Positions 8,828 through 18,136 of a DNA stretch of 64,000 nucleotides are shown piece after piece; positions within the stretch are counted from its first letter, which is position 1, and each line of letters starts with the position of its first letter. The stretch is taken from NCBI GenBank assembly GCA_030625885.1, contig DAOUPZ010000001.1, positions 1 through 64,000 on the forward strand, in the 5' to 3' direction. The stretch is from Clostridia bacterium. Its GTDB lineage: Bacteria; Bacillota; DAOUPZ01. The notes under the pieces are model-generated. The model was not told the DNA's origin, ran no database searches, and was given only the letters and a program-made list of their open reading frames with translations. The position numbers and the translations under genes are program-made.

Positions 8828-9001
8828 ATGTCAGAGGTTAAAGTTGGAAAAAATGAAACGTTAGAAAAAGCACTACGTCGTTTTAAAAGAAAGTGTCAAC
8901 AATCTGGTGTTTTATCTGAAGTAAGAAAACGTGAACACTATGAAAAACCTAGTGTGAAAAGAAAAAAGAAATCTGAAGCTGCGAGAAGACGGAAATTCTA
9001 G
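8828..9001 (+). CDS. rpsU: 30S ribosomal protein S21
   Basis: A 57-residue basic protein, the usual length for S21, which helps 30S subunits start translation. It begins [20 protein letters not shown], contains the conserved [10 protein letters not shown] and ends [10 protein letters not shown]. The ribosome site GGAGGGAGG (8811-8819) is strong. It has its own promoter and terminator and stands between the HIT gene and the NfeD gene. Confidence 0.97.
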   Translation: MSEVKVGKNETLEKALRRFKRKCQQSGVLSEVRKREHYEKPSVKRKKKSEAARRRKF

Positions 9002-9024
9002 TTTTATAATTCCGTATAGATAAG

Positions 9025-9053
9025 CCGATATCATGTTCATGATATCGGTTTTT
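9025..9053 (+). terminator. rpsU terminator
   Basis: CCGATATCAT and ATGATATCGG pair around a short loop and are followed by TTTTT. It starts 24 bases after the rpsU stop. Confidence 0.9.
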
Positions 9054-9210
9054 ATTAACCTTTACTTTTCTTTCGAAAGCGCACTTAAATATAATAAGAA
9101 ATGACTATTTGAAGAAATTACCATATCCCAAAAGAGGGAAAAGGAATATGATAGCGAATACATGATATATTATATATATAAGCCTAAATGCGAAAAGCTG
9201 GAGGAGAACT

Positions 9211-10536
9211 ATGAAAAGATGGGTATTGCGAATAATAAGTCTATCTTGTTTATTAGTGATCATATCACTTTCTTTAATCAGTTCCACAGGATTAGGAGCA
9301 CAACAGAAAATTTCTTGGATTCCAATACAAGGTACGATTGATCCTGGACTGGCAGGCTTTATAAAACGAGGTATAGATGAAGCGCAAAAACTAGGGTCTG
9401 ATGGTATTGTCTTAGAGATTGATACTTTGGGAGGACGGATTGATGCTGCGCTGCAAATTAGAGATTTGATACTGGATGCACAAATCCCTGTAACGGCATA
9501 TGTTAAAAACAGAGCATGGTCAGCAGGCGTACTTATTTCTATTGCAGCTAATAAAATATATATGGCGCCGGGGAGTAGTATCGGTGCTGCAGAACCGCGG
9601 CCGGCAGAGGAAAAAATTATTGCTGCCTGGCGGAAAGAATTGGAGACAACAGCTGAAAGACGAGGTCGAAACGAACTGTTAGTAGGTGCTATGGCTGATA
9701 AAGATATGTCTATCGAGGGTCTAGTTAAAGAAGGAAAATTATTATCATTAACCGCTAAGCAAGCTGAAAAAGAGGGGTTAATTGATGGTATCGTTTCGGA
9801 TAATCGCTCATTACTTGCTAATATAGGGATGGGTGGGGCTCACGTCGAAGTAATTGAACCGAATATGGGGGAAAAGATTGCTTTGTTTGTGACTGATCCG
9901 GTTGTGATGCCAGTATTATTAACACTCGGACTTTTAGGGGCTGTGATAGAGGTTTTTACTTTTGGTTTTGGTATTGCGGGTACCATAAGTGTTTTAGCCC
10001 TGGGCCTCTTCTTTGGCGGTAACTTTATTGCAGGCGTAACAGGATGGGCTGCGTTGGTACTTTGGGCTGCAGGAATATTGTTGTTGATTTTAGAAGTTTT
10101 TGTCATACCTGGATTTGGTTTTGCGGGTGTTAGCGGTATCATTTCCATTGTCTTTAGCATTTTTTTAGCTTCAACCGGTAACCCAGCTATTTTACGTGCA
10201 CTGGTTTATGCAATAATTGCTACAGTTGTAATTGCTTTTTTCTTACTGCGTTATGTTTTCAAACAGCGTGCTTGGAATAAGTTGATTTTAGGGACAAATC
10301 AGAATAAAGAAGCTGGATATATTGCAGTTACTAATTTTTCCGAATTAGTAGGGAAGACTGGAATTTCGTTAACGGTATTACGTCCTGCAGGGATTATTTT
10401 AATAGGAGACCAAAAAGTGGATGCATTATCAGAAGGAGATTATATAAATGTAAATACACCAATAAAGGTGGTGAAAGTGGAGGGAACTGCAGTTTATGTT
10501 AGAACTGAAATTAACAAAGTAGAGGAGGAACAATAA
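9211..10536 (+). CDS. NfeD-family membrane serine protease (ClpP class)
   Basis: Long-form NfeD protein of 441 residues. It starts with a signal or anchor segment (residues 5-28). A ClpP-like serine protease domain follows, with [15 protein letters not shown] and the nucleophile region [20 protein letters not shown]. Several membrane helices lie at about 225-350, and the protein ends in the NfeD OB-fold domain (about 365-435). Such proteins pair with flotillin/stomatin proteins in membrane quality control. The flotillin gene floA follows after two bases, which supports a shared operon and complex. The start at ATG 9211 has GGAGGAG upstream. Confidence 0.93.
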   Translation: MKRWVLRIISLSCLLVIISLSLISSTGLGAQQKISWIPIQGTIDPGLAGFIKRGIDEAQKLGSDGIVLEIDTLGGRIDAALQIRDLILDAQIPVTAYVKNRAWSAGVLISIAANKIYMAPGSSIGAAEPRPAEEKIIAAWRKELETTAERRGRNELLVGAMADKDMSIEGLVKEGKLLSLTAKQAEKEGLIDGIVSDNRSLLANIGMGGAHVEVIEPNMGEKIALFVTDPVVMPVLLTLGLLGAVIEVFTFGFGIAGTISVLALGLFFGGNFIAGVTGWAALVLWAAGILLLILEVFVIPGFGFAGVSGIISIVFSIFLASTGNPAILRALVYAIIATVVIAFFLLRYVFKQRAWNKLILGTNQNKEAGYIAVTNFSELVGKTGISLTVLRPAGIILIGDQKVDALSEGDYINVNTPIKVVKVEGTAVYVRTEINKVEEEQ

Positions 10537-10538
10537 TC

Positions 10539-11540
10539 ATGCTACAGTTTGTATATTTAATACCAATTTTTTTGATTTTAATTGGAGTGGCTATTGTCTT
10601 TTCATTCATTCCTTTAGGGTTATGGATTTCTGCTTTAGCAGCGGGAGTAAAAGTAGGTATTATTACGTTAATAGGGATGCGGCTGAGACGCGTACCACCT
10701 GCACGAATTGTATTGCCTATGATTAAGTCTGTTAAGGCGGGTATGGATATTACCGTTGATAAACTGGAAAGCCACTATCTAGCTGGTGGAAATGTCGATC
10801 GTGTGGTGGATGCTTTAATTGCTGCACAACGTGCAGATATTCCACTAACGTTTGAACGGGCAGCTGCCATTGATTTGGCAGGGAGGGACGTACTGGAAGC
10901 AGTACAGATGAGTGTTAACCCTAAAGTGATTGAAACGCCTTTAATCTCTGCGGTGGCTGGTAATGGAATTGAATTGAAGGCTAGAGCACGAGTAACAGTA
11001 AGAGCAAATATTGAGCGTTTAGTAGGGGGCGCTGGTGAAGCAACTATTATTGCCCGTGTGGGTGAAGGAATTGTAACGAGTATCGGAAGTAGTGCTTCTC
11101 ATTCTAATGTTTTAGAAAATCCAGATAACATTTCAAAACTTGTACTGGAGAAAGGCTTGGATTCAGGAACCGCTTTTAACATTCTGTCAATCGATATAGC
11201 GGATGTGGATGTAGGAAGAAATATTGGCGCACAACTCCAAATGGATCAAGCACAAGCCGATAAAAACATTGCCCAGGCTAAAGCGGAAGAACGTCGGGCA
11301 ATGGCGATTGCTAAAGAACAGGAAATGAAAGCAACGGTACAGGAAATGCGCGCCCGCGTTGTAGAGGCAGAAGCAGAAGTGCCAAAAGCGATGGCGGAAG
11401 CGTTGCGTTTAGGTAAACTAGGTGTGATGGATTATTATAATATGCAAAATATCTCCGCTGATACAAAAATGAGAGAATCTATCTCCAAACCTAAACAAGA
11501 AACGAGCTTAAGTAAAAACAAATCAAAAATAGATGAATAA
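10539..11540 (+). CDS. floA: Flotillin-like protein FloA
   Basis: Membrane scaffold of 333 residues that organises functional membrane microdomains. An N-terminal hydrophobic hairpin (residues 3-42) precedes the SPFH/band-7 region ([20 protein letters not shown]). A helical Ala/Glu-rich coiled coil with EA repeats follows ([20 protein letters not shown]). This is the short YqfA type of Bacillota. It is tightly coupled to nfeD, and the order nfeD-floA-yqfC-yqfD-phoH matches Bacillus. Confidence 0.96.
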   Translation: MLQFVYLIPIFLILIGVAIVFSFIPLGLWISALAAGVKVGIITLIGMRLRRVPPARIVLPMIKSVKAGMDITVDKLESHYLAGGNVDRVVDALIAAQRADIPLTFERAAAIDLAGRDVLEAVQMSVNPKVIETPLISAVAGNGIELKARARVTVRANIERLVGGAGEATIIARVGEGIVTSIGSSASHSNVLENPDNISKLVLEKGLDSGTAFNILSIDIADVDVGRNIGAQLQMDQAQADKNIAQAKAEERRAMAIAKEQEMKATVQEMRARVVEAEAEVPKAMAEALRLGKLGVMDYYNMQNISADTKMRESISKPKQETSLSKNKSKIDE

Positions 11541-11551
11541 AGGTGATGACC

Positions 11552-11974
11552 ATGAAGTCTCTCTTTTGGATATTTGTAATCTATTCAATTTTTAAACGAT
11601 TGAAGGGCATATCTAAACCTGAGAAACAAATAACTGATGTGCCGAAAATAAAAGATGAGGAACAATTATATTTTCCGGAAGGAAAAGAAACAGATCAATG
11701 GCTTGAATCAGATGTTACATCTCAATTTGATGGTCCTAATAAGATGCAAGAGGTTAAGTCACCTGTTTTAATGGATGAAGAAAAAATTTCCAAGAAGATA
11801 AAACAAGAAACAACAAAAGAAATAACAAAGGAAACAACTTGCGTATCTATAGAAGGACATGAAGATAATGATCTTGACTTTGATAGTGACGCTCTAAGAG
11901 AAGGTGTTTTATGGGCGGAGATTTTGGAACCGCCACGAGCAAAACGGCCTTTTGGTTTCAAGAATTACAATTGA
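11552..11974 (+). CDS. Uncharacterised acidic protein in the floA operon
   Basis: I do not recognise this 140-residue protein. It begins with a short hydrophobic stretch (SLFWIFVIYSIF) that may be a membrane anchor, then a charged, K/E/T-rich and probably disordered middle (KQETTKEITKETT). It ends with a more ordered segment LREGVLWAEILEPPRAKRPF, which looks like the conserved part. ATG 11552 is preferred because AAAGGTGAT precedes it. It lies 11 bases after floA and is followed by a terminator, so it probably belongs to the nfeD-floA unit. Confidence 0.75.
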   Translation: MKSLFWIFVIYSIFKRLKGISKPEKQITDVPKIKDEEQLYFPEGKETDQWLESDVTSQFDGPNKMQEVKSPVLMDEEKISKKIKQETTKEITKETTCVSIEGHEDNDLDFDSDALREGVLWAEILEPPRAKRPFGFKNYN

Positions 11975-11988
11975 TAGTAAAGCATGAG

Positions 11989-12021
11989 AAACTGGACAAG
12001 AAAAATCTTGTCCAGTTTTTT
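11989..12021 (+). terminator. Terminator ending the nfeD-floA operon
   Basis: AAACTGGACAAGA and TCTTGTCCAGTTT pair perfectly around AAAA, followed by TTTTG. Confidence 0.9.
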
Positions 12022-12308
12022 GTATTATGAGCAGGATAACAGTTGTTGTTGATAGGACAGCGTTATGCTTTCAGGTATTTCTGAAGCTAAAGAAGGCTAT
12101 CCAAGTAGGTTTTATCATTTCTAACTTACTACTTACCTTTTGCCACTTATCGAAAGACAGCAAAGCTGTCTTTCTTAATCATTTCCTACCTGCTACCTGC
12201 TGGTTGTTACCTGCAGAAAACAACTTCAGACTGTTTTCATATTTTCTGTTTCTGATGCATAAATTTAGTAAGGGATTAAGTAAGGTTAATAAATAGAGGG
12301 GGATCATC
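12022..12308. other. Gene-free gap with a small hairpin
   Basis: No convincing gene is seen; a 90-codon frame here has no ribosome site and odd composition. GAAAGACAGC/GCTGTCTTTC at 12151-12174 forms a hairpin. The C/T-rich text TACCTGCTACCTGCTGG resembles sequences near 45420-45450, so this may be the decayed remains of repeated intergenic sequence. Confidence 0.4.
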
Positions 12309-12581
12309 ATGTCTAATAAAATAATTAAAGAACAGCTGGTAAATACCTTTGATTTACCCAAAGATGTTGTATATAATTCTGTGCGGATTACAGTTATCGG
12401 AGGAAATCAGGTAACTATAGAAAACCATCGGGGGATCATTGAATATACAGCTGATAGCATACGTGTTAATACACTTGATGGTGAAGTGTGTGTATTAGGA
12501 AAAGAATTAGTTATTAAGGATATATCTCCTGAATTGATCATTGTTATTGGGGCAATCTTAGAGATTAAAATGGCAAATTAA
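12309..12581 (+). CDS. yqfC: Sporulation protein YqfC
   Basis: A 90-residue YabP/YqfC-family protein. In Bacillus subtilis yqfC is transcribed by sigma-E in the mother cell. The sequence shows the family's beta-rich pattern (VRITVIGGNQVTIENHRGI, then IRVNTLDGEVCVLGKELVI). It starts at ATG 12309 behind AGAGGGGG and is followed after 17 bases by yqfD, its usual partner. Confidence 0.93.
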   Translation: MSNKIIKEQLVNTFDLPKDVVYNSVRITVIGGNQVTIENHRGIIEYTADSIRVNTLDGEVCVLGKELVIKDISPELIIVIGAILEIKMAN

Positions 12582-12598
12582 GGAGTGAACGTTTAATT

Positions 12599-13825
12599 AT
12601 GAAGAATATTTGGTATTATATATTAGGGTATTTGCTCATAGAAGTGCAGGGAAAGGCTTTGGAGAAATTTATAAATATTGCGATAGAACAAGGTATTTAC
12701 TTATGGGATATACATAAGACAGGAGATAAAGTATATCTTAAAACGCATATAAAAAATTTCTTCTCTTTACGCGCCTTAGCTCGAAGAACTCAATGTCATA
12801 TTCATATTGTACAAAAATATGGTTTGCCATTTTTTTATCTAAGAATTAGAAATCGTAAAATGTTATTACTTGGAGCAATTGTCTTTTCAGCTATTATTTA
12901 CATTTTTTCCTCATATATTTGGTTTATTGAGATAGAAGGTTTAAAAGATGTCAAACCAGAAACGATTTTAAAAATTGCTCAGTCTCAAGGGCTGGAACCC
13001 GGGGTTTTAAAGTGTAAAATTGATGATGAAAAGATTGAGAAAGAAATATTGAAACAAGTTAATGAAATATCGTGGCTGGCAATTAATATCAACGGTTCTA
13101 AAGCTAGTATATGTGTGGTGGAGAAAATTATTGTTAAAGAAGATATGCCTTGCGATTTAGTAGCTGCTAAGGCGGGTGTCATTGAGCGATTTATTGTTCT
13201 TGATGGAGAACCCATGGTTAAAGAGGGGGATTTTGTAAAAAAAGGACAGATTTTAGTAAAAGGTGTTAGAAGATACAAAGTTAAAGATCAAATTAGAAAT
13301 GATGAGGAAGAATGGGAAGAAAGTATAGAATTAACTCATGCAAAAGCAATCGTTGAGGGAAGAATAGAATATGCGGCGATCGGAACGATGCCCTTAAAAA
13401 TTATTTCTGAAAAAATGACAGGTGATTTTATTCGGGAAATTGGGATCGCATTACCTAATAAAGTGTTTATTTTTAACCCATTAAAACAAAATCATTATTC
13501 ATATTATCAGAAAGAAGAAAAACGCAAAAAAATCTTTACATGGAGGAATATAGAAATCCCTGTCGAAGGTATAATAGTTACATATCGAGAAATTGAGCGG
13601 CATGAGAAAAACTATACGCATGAACAAGCGAAAGCTAGAGCAGTACAGTCGGCATGGGAAAAAATGGTTTCATCCATTCCATTGGACGCGCGTATTGTAA
13701 AACGTAATGCCATGCTTATTTCACAAAAAAACAAAGAAACAGTTAAGGTAAAATTAGTGATTGAAACGATTGAAGACATTGCAGAACACCAAAATATCAA
13801 AGGAGGCACAATTTCATTTGACTGA
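12599..13825 (+). CDS. yqfD: Sporulation protein YqfD
   Basis: Membrane protein of 408 residues in the YqfD family, needed for normal sporulation and expressed in the mother cell. The N-terminal third is soluble (about residues 1-85). One membrane helix, LLLGAIVFSAIIYIFSSYIW, lies near residue 88, and a long extracytoplasmic domain follows. The motif INGSKASICVVEK and the C-terminal repeats of positive and polar residues fit the family. The 3' end overlaps the phoH start. Confidence 0.94.
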   Translation: MKNIWYYILGYLLIEVQGKALEKFINIAIEQGIYLWDIHKTGDKVYLKTHIKNFFSLRALARRTQCHIHIVQKYGLPFFYLRIRNRKMLLLGAIVFSAIIYIFSSYIWFIEIEGLKDVKPETILKIAQSQGLEPGVLKCKIDDEKIEKEILKQVNEISWLAININGSKASICVVEKIIVKEDMPCDLVAAKAGVIERFIVLDGEPMVKEGDFVKKGQILVKGVRRYKVKDQIRNDEEEWEESIELTHAKAIVEGRIEYAAIGTMPLKIISEKMTGDFIREIGIALPNKVFIFNPLKQNHYSYYQKEEKRKKIFTWRNIEIPVEGIIVTYREIERHEKNYTHEQAKARAVQSAWEKMVSSIPLDARIVKRNAMLISQKNKETVKVKLVIETIEDIAEHQNIKGGTISFD

Positions 13826-14789
13826 TCATTATACTGTTAAAGTAGTTTTAGATAGTATCGCAGAAGCGCAAAATTTATTTGGAGACTATGACGAGAATTT
13901 AAAAATAATCGAAGAAAACTTTAATGTTCATTTAGTTGCACGAGGAAGTGAAATTAATATTTCCGGAAGAAACCAAGAAGTTGACCAAGTTGCGCGATTA
14001 TTTAAAGAGTTAGTTGGCCTTATTCGAAATGGCCAGGATTTAAATTTACAGCAGACTAATTATGCTATTGATTTAATTAAAACGGGTAGAACCCAAGAAC
14101 TTCACGACTTTTATGATGAAACTGTCATTATTAATTCACATGGTAAACCCATTCGTCCTAAAACAATTGGTCAAAAACAATATGTTCAAGCGATTAAAGA
14201 TCATGATATTGTTTTAAGTATTGGTCCTGCGGGGACCGGTAAGACTTATTTAGCGATTGCTATGGCAGTCATGGCTTTAAAGCGTAAAGAAGTCAGTCGT
14301 ATTATTTTAACCCGACCGGCTGTAGAAGCAGGAGAAAAGTTAGGGTTTTTACCCGGAGATTTACAGGATAAAGTCGATCCATATTTACGTCCCCTATATG
14401 ATGCTTTATATGATACGATGGGTGTTGAAACTTTTCAAAAATACATTGAACGTCGAATTATTGAAGTGGCCCCTTTAGCGTATATGCGTGGAAGAACGTT
14501 GGATGATTCTTTTATCATTTTAGATGAAGCTCAGAATACAACCCATGAACAGATGAAAATGTTTTTAACCCGCCTTGGCTTTGGCTCTAAAGCAGTTGTG
14601 ACAGGTGATATCACACAAATTGATTTACCACGAGGAAAAGTATCTGGACTTAAAAAAGCAGAAAAAATTTTAAAAAACGTAAAAGGAATTGAAATTGCCT
14701 ATTTGACAGCTAAAGATGTTGTGCGGCATCAATTGGTACAACGTATTATTGCTGCCTACGATCGGTACGATCAGAAAAATAATGAGTAG
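13818..14789 (+). CDS. phoH: PhoH-like ATPase (PhoH/YbeZ family)
   Basis: Cytoplasmic P-loop ATPase of 323 residues; the YbeZ branch works with YbeY in rRNA maturation and RNA metabolism. Walker A is SIGPAGTGKTYLAIA and Walker B is FIILDEAQNTT. An N-terminal KH-like region is present. I place the start at TTG 13818, behind AAAGGAGG at 13799-13806, rather than a longer frame from 13761 that lies inside yqfD. ybeY lies two genes downstream. Confidence 0.95.
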   Translation: MTDHYTVKVVLDSIAEAQNLFGDYDENLKIIEENFNVHLVARGSEINISGRNQEVDQVARLFKELVGLIRNGQDLNLQQTNYAIDLIKTGRTQELHDFYDETVIINSHGKPIRPKTIGQKQYVQAIKDHDIVLSIGPAGTGKTYLAIAMAVMALKRKEVSRIILTRPAVEAGEKLGFLPGDLQDKVDPYLRPLYDALYDTMGVETFQKYIERRIIEVAPLAYMRGRTLDDSFIILDEAQNTTHEQMKMFLTRLGFGSKAVVTGDITQIDLPRGKVSGLKKAEKILKNVKGIEIAYLTAKDVVRHQLVQRIIAAYDRYDQKNNE

Positions 14790-14811
14790 GTGCAATTGAG
14801 GAGTGAAATAG

Positions 14812-16971
14812 ATGAATTTTAAAAAGAAAATAAAAGAAAAATTAAATAATTCAATTTTAGGTAAATTTTTTGAAAATTTGATGGTGAGACAGATTACGGG
14901 TGGTATTATCCTTTTTGTGCTTGTTACCTTCATTCTTTCAGCAAACTTTACAATGAACAAGGTAGATTTAAAGGTGGGTCAACCCAGTCCCAAAAAAATT
15001 GTAGCACCCAAAACAGTTGTCGATGTTAAGAAAACGGAGGAATTACGAGAAAAGGCAGCACAAGCAGTTCCGAAAGCTTATGATCTACAAAGTTCTATTA
15101 CTGATCAAGCAGAAAATGATGTTGTTATGCTTTTTAATACCGTTCAAACAATAAGAAACAATATAGATTATGATCTAAACCAAAAAATAAGCGTTTTAAA
15201 GGAAACAGAAATTATTGACATACCATTGGAAATTATGGAAAATTTATTTAAAGCAAGTGATGAACAGTTCATACAGATAAAAGAAGCAAGTCGTTTATTA
15301 TTGAGACAAGCTATGCAATATGGTGTAAAAGAAGAACAAGTGAAAATAGTCAAAAATAGTCTTCCTGATAAAGCCCAAGAGATTATTCCACAGCAAAGTT
15401 ATCGACCTGTTGCAATTGCTGTGGTTCAAAATATGATTCGACCTAATTTGATTTATAATGCTACAGTAACTGAACAAAGTCGGCAAGTTATTGAAGATTC
15501 TGTTGAGGAAGCAAAGATTTTGAAAGACCAATTGATTATTCAAGAAGGAGATATCGTAACATTAGAGCATATCGCTATGTTGGAAGCGTTGGGGTTGCAG
15601 CACCAAAAGATAAACATTAAGGCGATCTTAGGGATTGCTTTGCTTGCAGCACTTTCTATTATGAGTTTGATTTTTTATGTTTTTCGTTATAAAAGGGAAT
15701 TATTTCATGAAGATAAGCTCATTATATTACTTGAGATGGTATTTCTCTCAAGTATATTACTCAGTAAGATTATAAGTAATATTTCTTCATATATGGCTAT
15801 TATACCGATTGTAGCCGGTGTGATCTTACTCGTTATTTTACTAGATGTTCGGCTTGCTTTGATTAGCGGGATTATTATGACCATTATGATGGCAACGTTG
15901 GTCGGTAATGAAATGAATTATGTATTAATTGCTTTGTTTGCTTGTATAACAGCAGCTTTTAGTATGTCAAAAGCGAGTCAGCGAACGGATTTGGTTCGTT
16001 GGGGAATTATGATTAGCCTAGTTAGTATTTTAGTTATTTTTACTTGGGGACTCATGACTAATAAGTCTTTTGTAGATGCGATGATAGAAAGTGCCTGGGG
16101 GGCAACGATTGGGTTAGCAGCTGCATTGGCAGGTACCGCATTACCTTTCTTAGAAAATATTTTTGATATTACGACGGGTATAAAATTATTGGAACTTTCT
16201 AATCCTAGTAAGCCATTATTACGGCGGTTGCTAGTAGAAGCACCGGGCAGTTATCACCACAGTATTATTGTTGGGAACTTAGCAGAAGCTGCTGCAGAAG
16301 AAGTAGGGGCTGATCCTTTATTAGTACGTGTAGGCGCCTATTATCATGATATTGGTAAAATAAAAAGACCTTACTTTTATATTGAGAATCAATTAATGGA
16401 TGACAATCCTCATGAGAAGATAACCCCTACATTGAGTGCGTTAATTCTAACGTTACATGTTAAAGATGGGGTAGAGATTGCGAGAAAGGAAAAATTACCT
16501 CAAGATGTTATTGATATTATTGAACAACATCATGGTACTTCCCTTATTTCCTATTTTTATCATCAAGCAGCAGAACAAGACAAAACGGATACTTTATCAG
16601 AAGAAAAGTTTCGCTATCCTGGTCCCAAGCCGCAAACAAAAGAAGCTGCCATTGTTATGTTGGCTGATTCAACGGAAGCGGCTGTGCGTTCTCTGTCAAA
16701 GCCTGTACCCAATAGGGTAGAAAAGTTGGTTAAGAAGATCATTCGTGATCGCTTGAATGATGGACAATTGGATGAGTGTCCACTGACACTTCGGGATTTA
16801 GATCGTATTGGAAACGTGTTTGTAACTGTTTTATCAGGTATTTTCCATAGTCGTATTGAATATCCGGAAACACAAAAAGCACTCGAAGAAGAAATAAAGA
16901 AGGAAAATGCAGAAAGATTGAAAGGAAATGATGAAGCTAATGGAATTGTTGATCAACCAGCAACAAAATAG
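14812..16971 (+). CDS. 7TM-HD cyclic-di-AMP phosphodiesterase (PgpH/YqfF type)
   Basis: Membrane protein of 719 residues. A cytoplasmic N-terminus and first helix (residues 25-45) are followed by an extracellular 7TM-HDED domain (about 50-270). Further membrane helices extend to about 460. The C-terminal HD phosphodiesterase domain has YYHDIGKIKRPYFY and later HHGT. Listeria PgpH, with the same layout, hydrolyses c-di-AMP. Gene order phoH-yqfF-ybeY is conserved. The last 44 bases overlap ybeY. Confidence 0.94.
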   Translation: MNFKKKIKEKLNNSILGKFFENLMVRQITGGIILFVLVTFILSANFTMNKVDLKVGQPSPKKIVAPKTVVDVKKTEELREKAAQAVPKAYDLQSSITDQAENDVVMLFNTVQTIRNNIDYDLNQKISVLKETEIIDIPLEIMENLFKASDEQFIQIKEASRLLLRQAMQYGVKEEQVKIVKNSLPDKAQEIIPQQSYRPVAIAVVQNMIRPNLIYNATVTEQSRQVIEDSVEEAKILKDQLIIQEGDIVTLEHIAMLEALGLQHQKINIKAILGIALLAALSIMSLIFYVFRYKRELFHEDKLIILLEMVFLSSILLSKIISNISSYMAIIPIVAGVILLVILLDVRLALISGIIMTIMMATLVGNEMNYVLIALFACITAAFSMSKASQRTDLVRWGIMISLVSILVIFTWGLMTNKSFVDAMIESAWGATIGLAAALAGTALPFLENIFDITTGIKLLELSNPSKPLLRRLLVEAPGSYHHSIIVGNLAEAAAEEVGADPLLVRVGAYYHDIGKIKRPYFYIENQLMDDNPHEKITPTLSALILTLHVKDGVEIARKEKLPQDVIDIIEQHHGTSLISYFYHQAAEQDKTDTLSEEKFRYPGPKPQTKEAAIVMLADSTEAAVRSLSKPVPNRVEKLVKKIIRDRLNDGQLDECPLTLRDLDRIGNVFVTVLSGIFHSRIEYPETQKALEEEIKKENAERLKGNDEANGIVDQPATK

Positions 16972-17398
16972 TATTGAACTCCAAAATGATATCAAAGAAT
17001 TACTTGAAAAAATAGCGCTTGTCGCTCTACAAGAAGAAATGTGGCCAGTTAATGCTGAAATTAGTCTGGTTTTTACAGATGATGAAGAAATAAGAAAGTT
17101 AAATAAAGATTATCGGCACAAAGATATTTCAACAGATGTGCTTTCTTTTCCAATGTTTTTAGAAAAGAACGAAGTCCCAACATCTAGACTGTATCCTTTA
17201 GGGGACATTGTTATTTCTCTAGATACCGCTAAGCGACAAGCACAAGAATACGGACATTCTCTAACGCGAGAAATTACATATTTGTTTGTTCATAGTTTGT
17301 TTCATTTAATGGGATACGATCATATGGCTGAGATAGAGCGGAAGGAGATGCGAGTCAAAGAAGAAAAAGTGTTGGCACAATTTGAAATATCCAGATAG
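16928..17398 (+). CDS. ybeY: Endoribonuclease YbeY (rRNA maturation)
   Basis: Zinc-dependent RNase involved in 16S rRNA 3' maturation and ribosome quality control. The 156-residue protein ends with the metal site HSLFHLMGYDH and has the central STDVLSFPM motif. It starts inside the end of the upstream 7TM-HD gene, at ATG 16928 or 16931, after AAAGGAAATG. That gives a 44-base overlap and probable translational coupling. Confidence 0.96.
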   Translation: MMKLMELLINQQQNSIELQNDIKELLEKIALVALQEEMWPVNAEISLVFTDDEEIRKLNKDYRHKDISTDVLSFPMFLEKNEVPTSRLYPLGDIVISLDTAKRQAQEYGHSLTREITYLFVHSLFHLMGYDHMAEIERKEMRVKEEKVLAQFEISR

Positions 17399-17409
17399 GG
17401 GAATAAAAC

Positions 17410-18105
17410 ATGAAAAGACTTATTTCCAGTTTTAACTACGCTGTTGAAGGCGTCATTTATGCTTTAAGTACTCAAAAAAACATGAAAATTCATTTTTGCA
17501 TTGCTTTAATTATTTTAATTTTTAGCCTTTTCATGGGTCTAACAAAAATAGAGTTAATTGTGCTGTTGTTGACTATGTCATCTGTTATTATTGCTGAAAT
17601 GATTAATACAGCTGTAGAATCAACCATTGATATCTATATTAAAGAATTTCACCCATTGGCAAAAATAGCAAAAAACGTGGCAGCTGGGGCTGTTCTGGTC
17701 GCCGCTCTTAATTCGATTATTATCGCCTATCTTTTGTTTTATAAACGTTTTGATTTTACAACTCATTTAGTATTCTATAAGCTTAAACAAGTTCCATTAC
17801 ATATTGCGTTTATAAGTATGGTTATTGTTATCATATTAGCTATAGCAGCAAAAACGCAATCGGGGCAGAAACACTCTTTGCTCCAAGGCGGTATTATTAG
17901 TGGTCACAGTGCTGTAGCTTTTTCCATGTGTATGGCTATTTTTTGGATGACGGAAAACGGACTCATTTTTACAATGACTTTTATTATGGCTTTATTAGTC
18001 GCTCAGAGTCGGGTAGAAGGGGGAATACATAGTACTAGGGAAGTTATAATGGGAGGGATTTTAGGTTCTGTTATAACTTTTATCCTTTTTCGTTTATTTG
18101 GATGA
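17410..18105 (+). CDS. Diacylglycerol/undecaprenol kinase fused to a PAP2-like domain
   Basis: Membrane protein of 231 residues. Residues 1-115 are a DgkA-type kinase (FNYAVEGVIYALSTQKNMKI, EMINTAVESTIDIYI), which in Gram-positives phosphorylates undecaprenol. Residues 120-231 add a hydrophobic PAP2-like phosphatase part with SGHSAVAFSM and SRVEGGIHSTREVI. Kinase and phosphatase on one chain suggest control of the lipid carrier phosphate pool. The first phosphatase motif is not clear, so activity of that half is uncertain. It follows ybeY by 11 bases. Confidence 0.9.
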   Translation: MKRLISSFNYAVEGVIYALSTQKNMKIHFCIALIILIFSLFMGLTKIELIVLLLTMSSVIIAEMINTAVESTIDIYIKEFHPLAKIAKNVAAGAVLVAALNSIIIAYLLFYKRFDFTTHLVFYKLKQVPLHIAFISMVIVIILAIAAKTQSGQKHSLLQGGIISGHSAVAFSMCMAIFWMTENGLIFTMTFIMALLVAQSRVEGGIHSTREVIMGGILGSVITFILFRLFG

Positions 18106-18136
18106 ATTTAGGCAACTGATAAAGGGAGAGATTTAT

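Noticed and set aside
12027-12296. A 90-codon frame in the gap before yqfC
   Set aside because: No ribosome site, irregular composition and overlap with hairpins and C/T-rich repeat-like sequence. No family resemblance.
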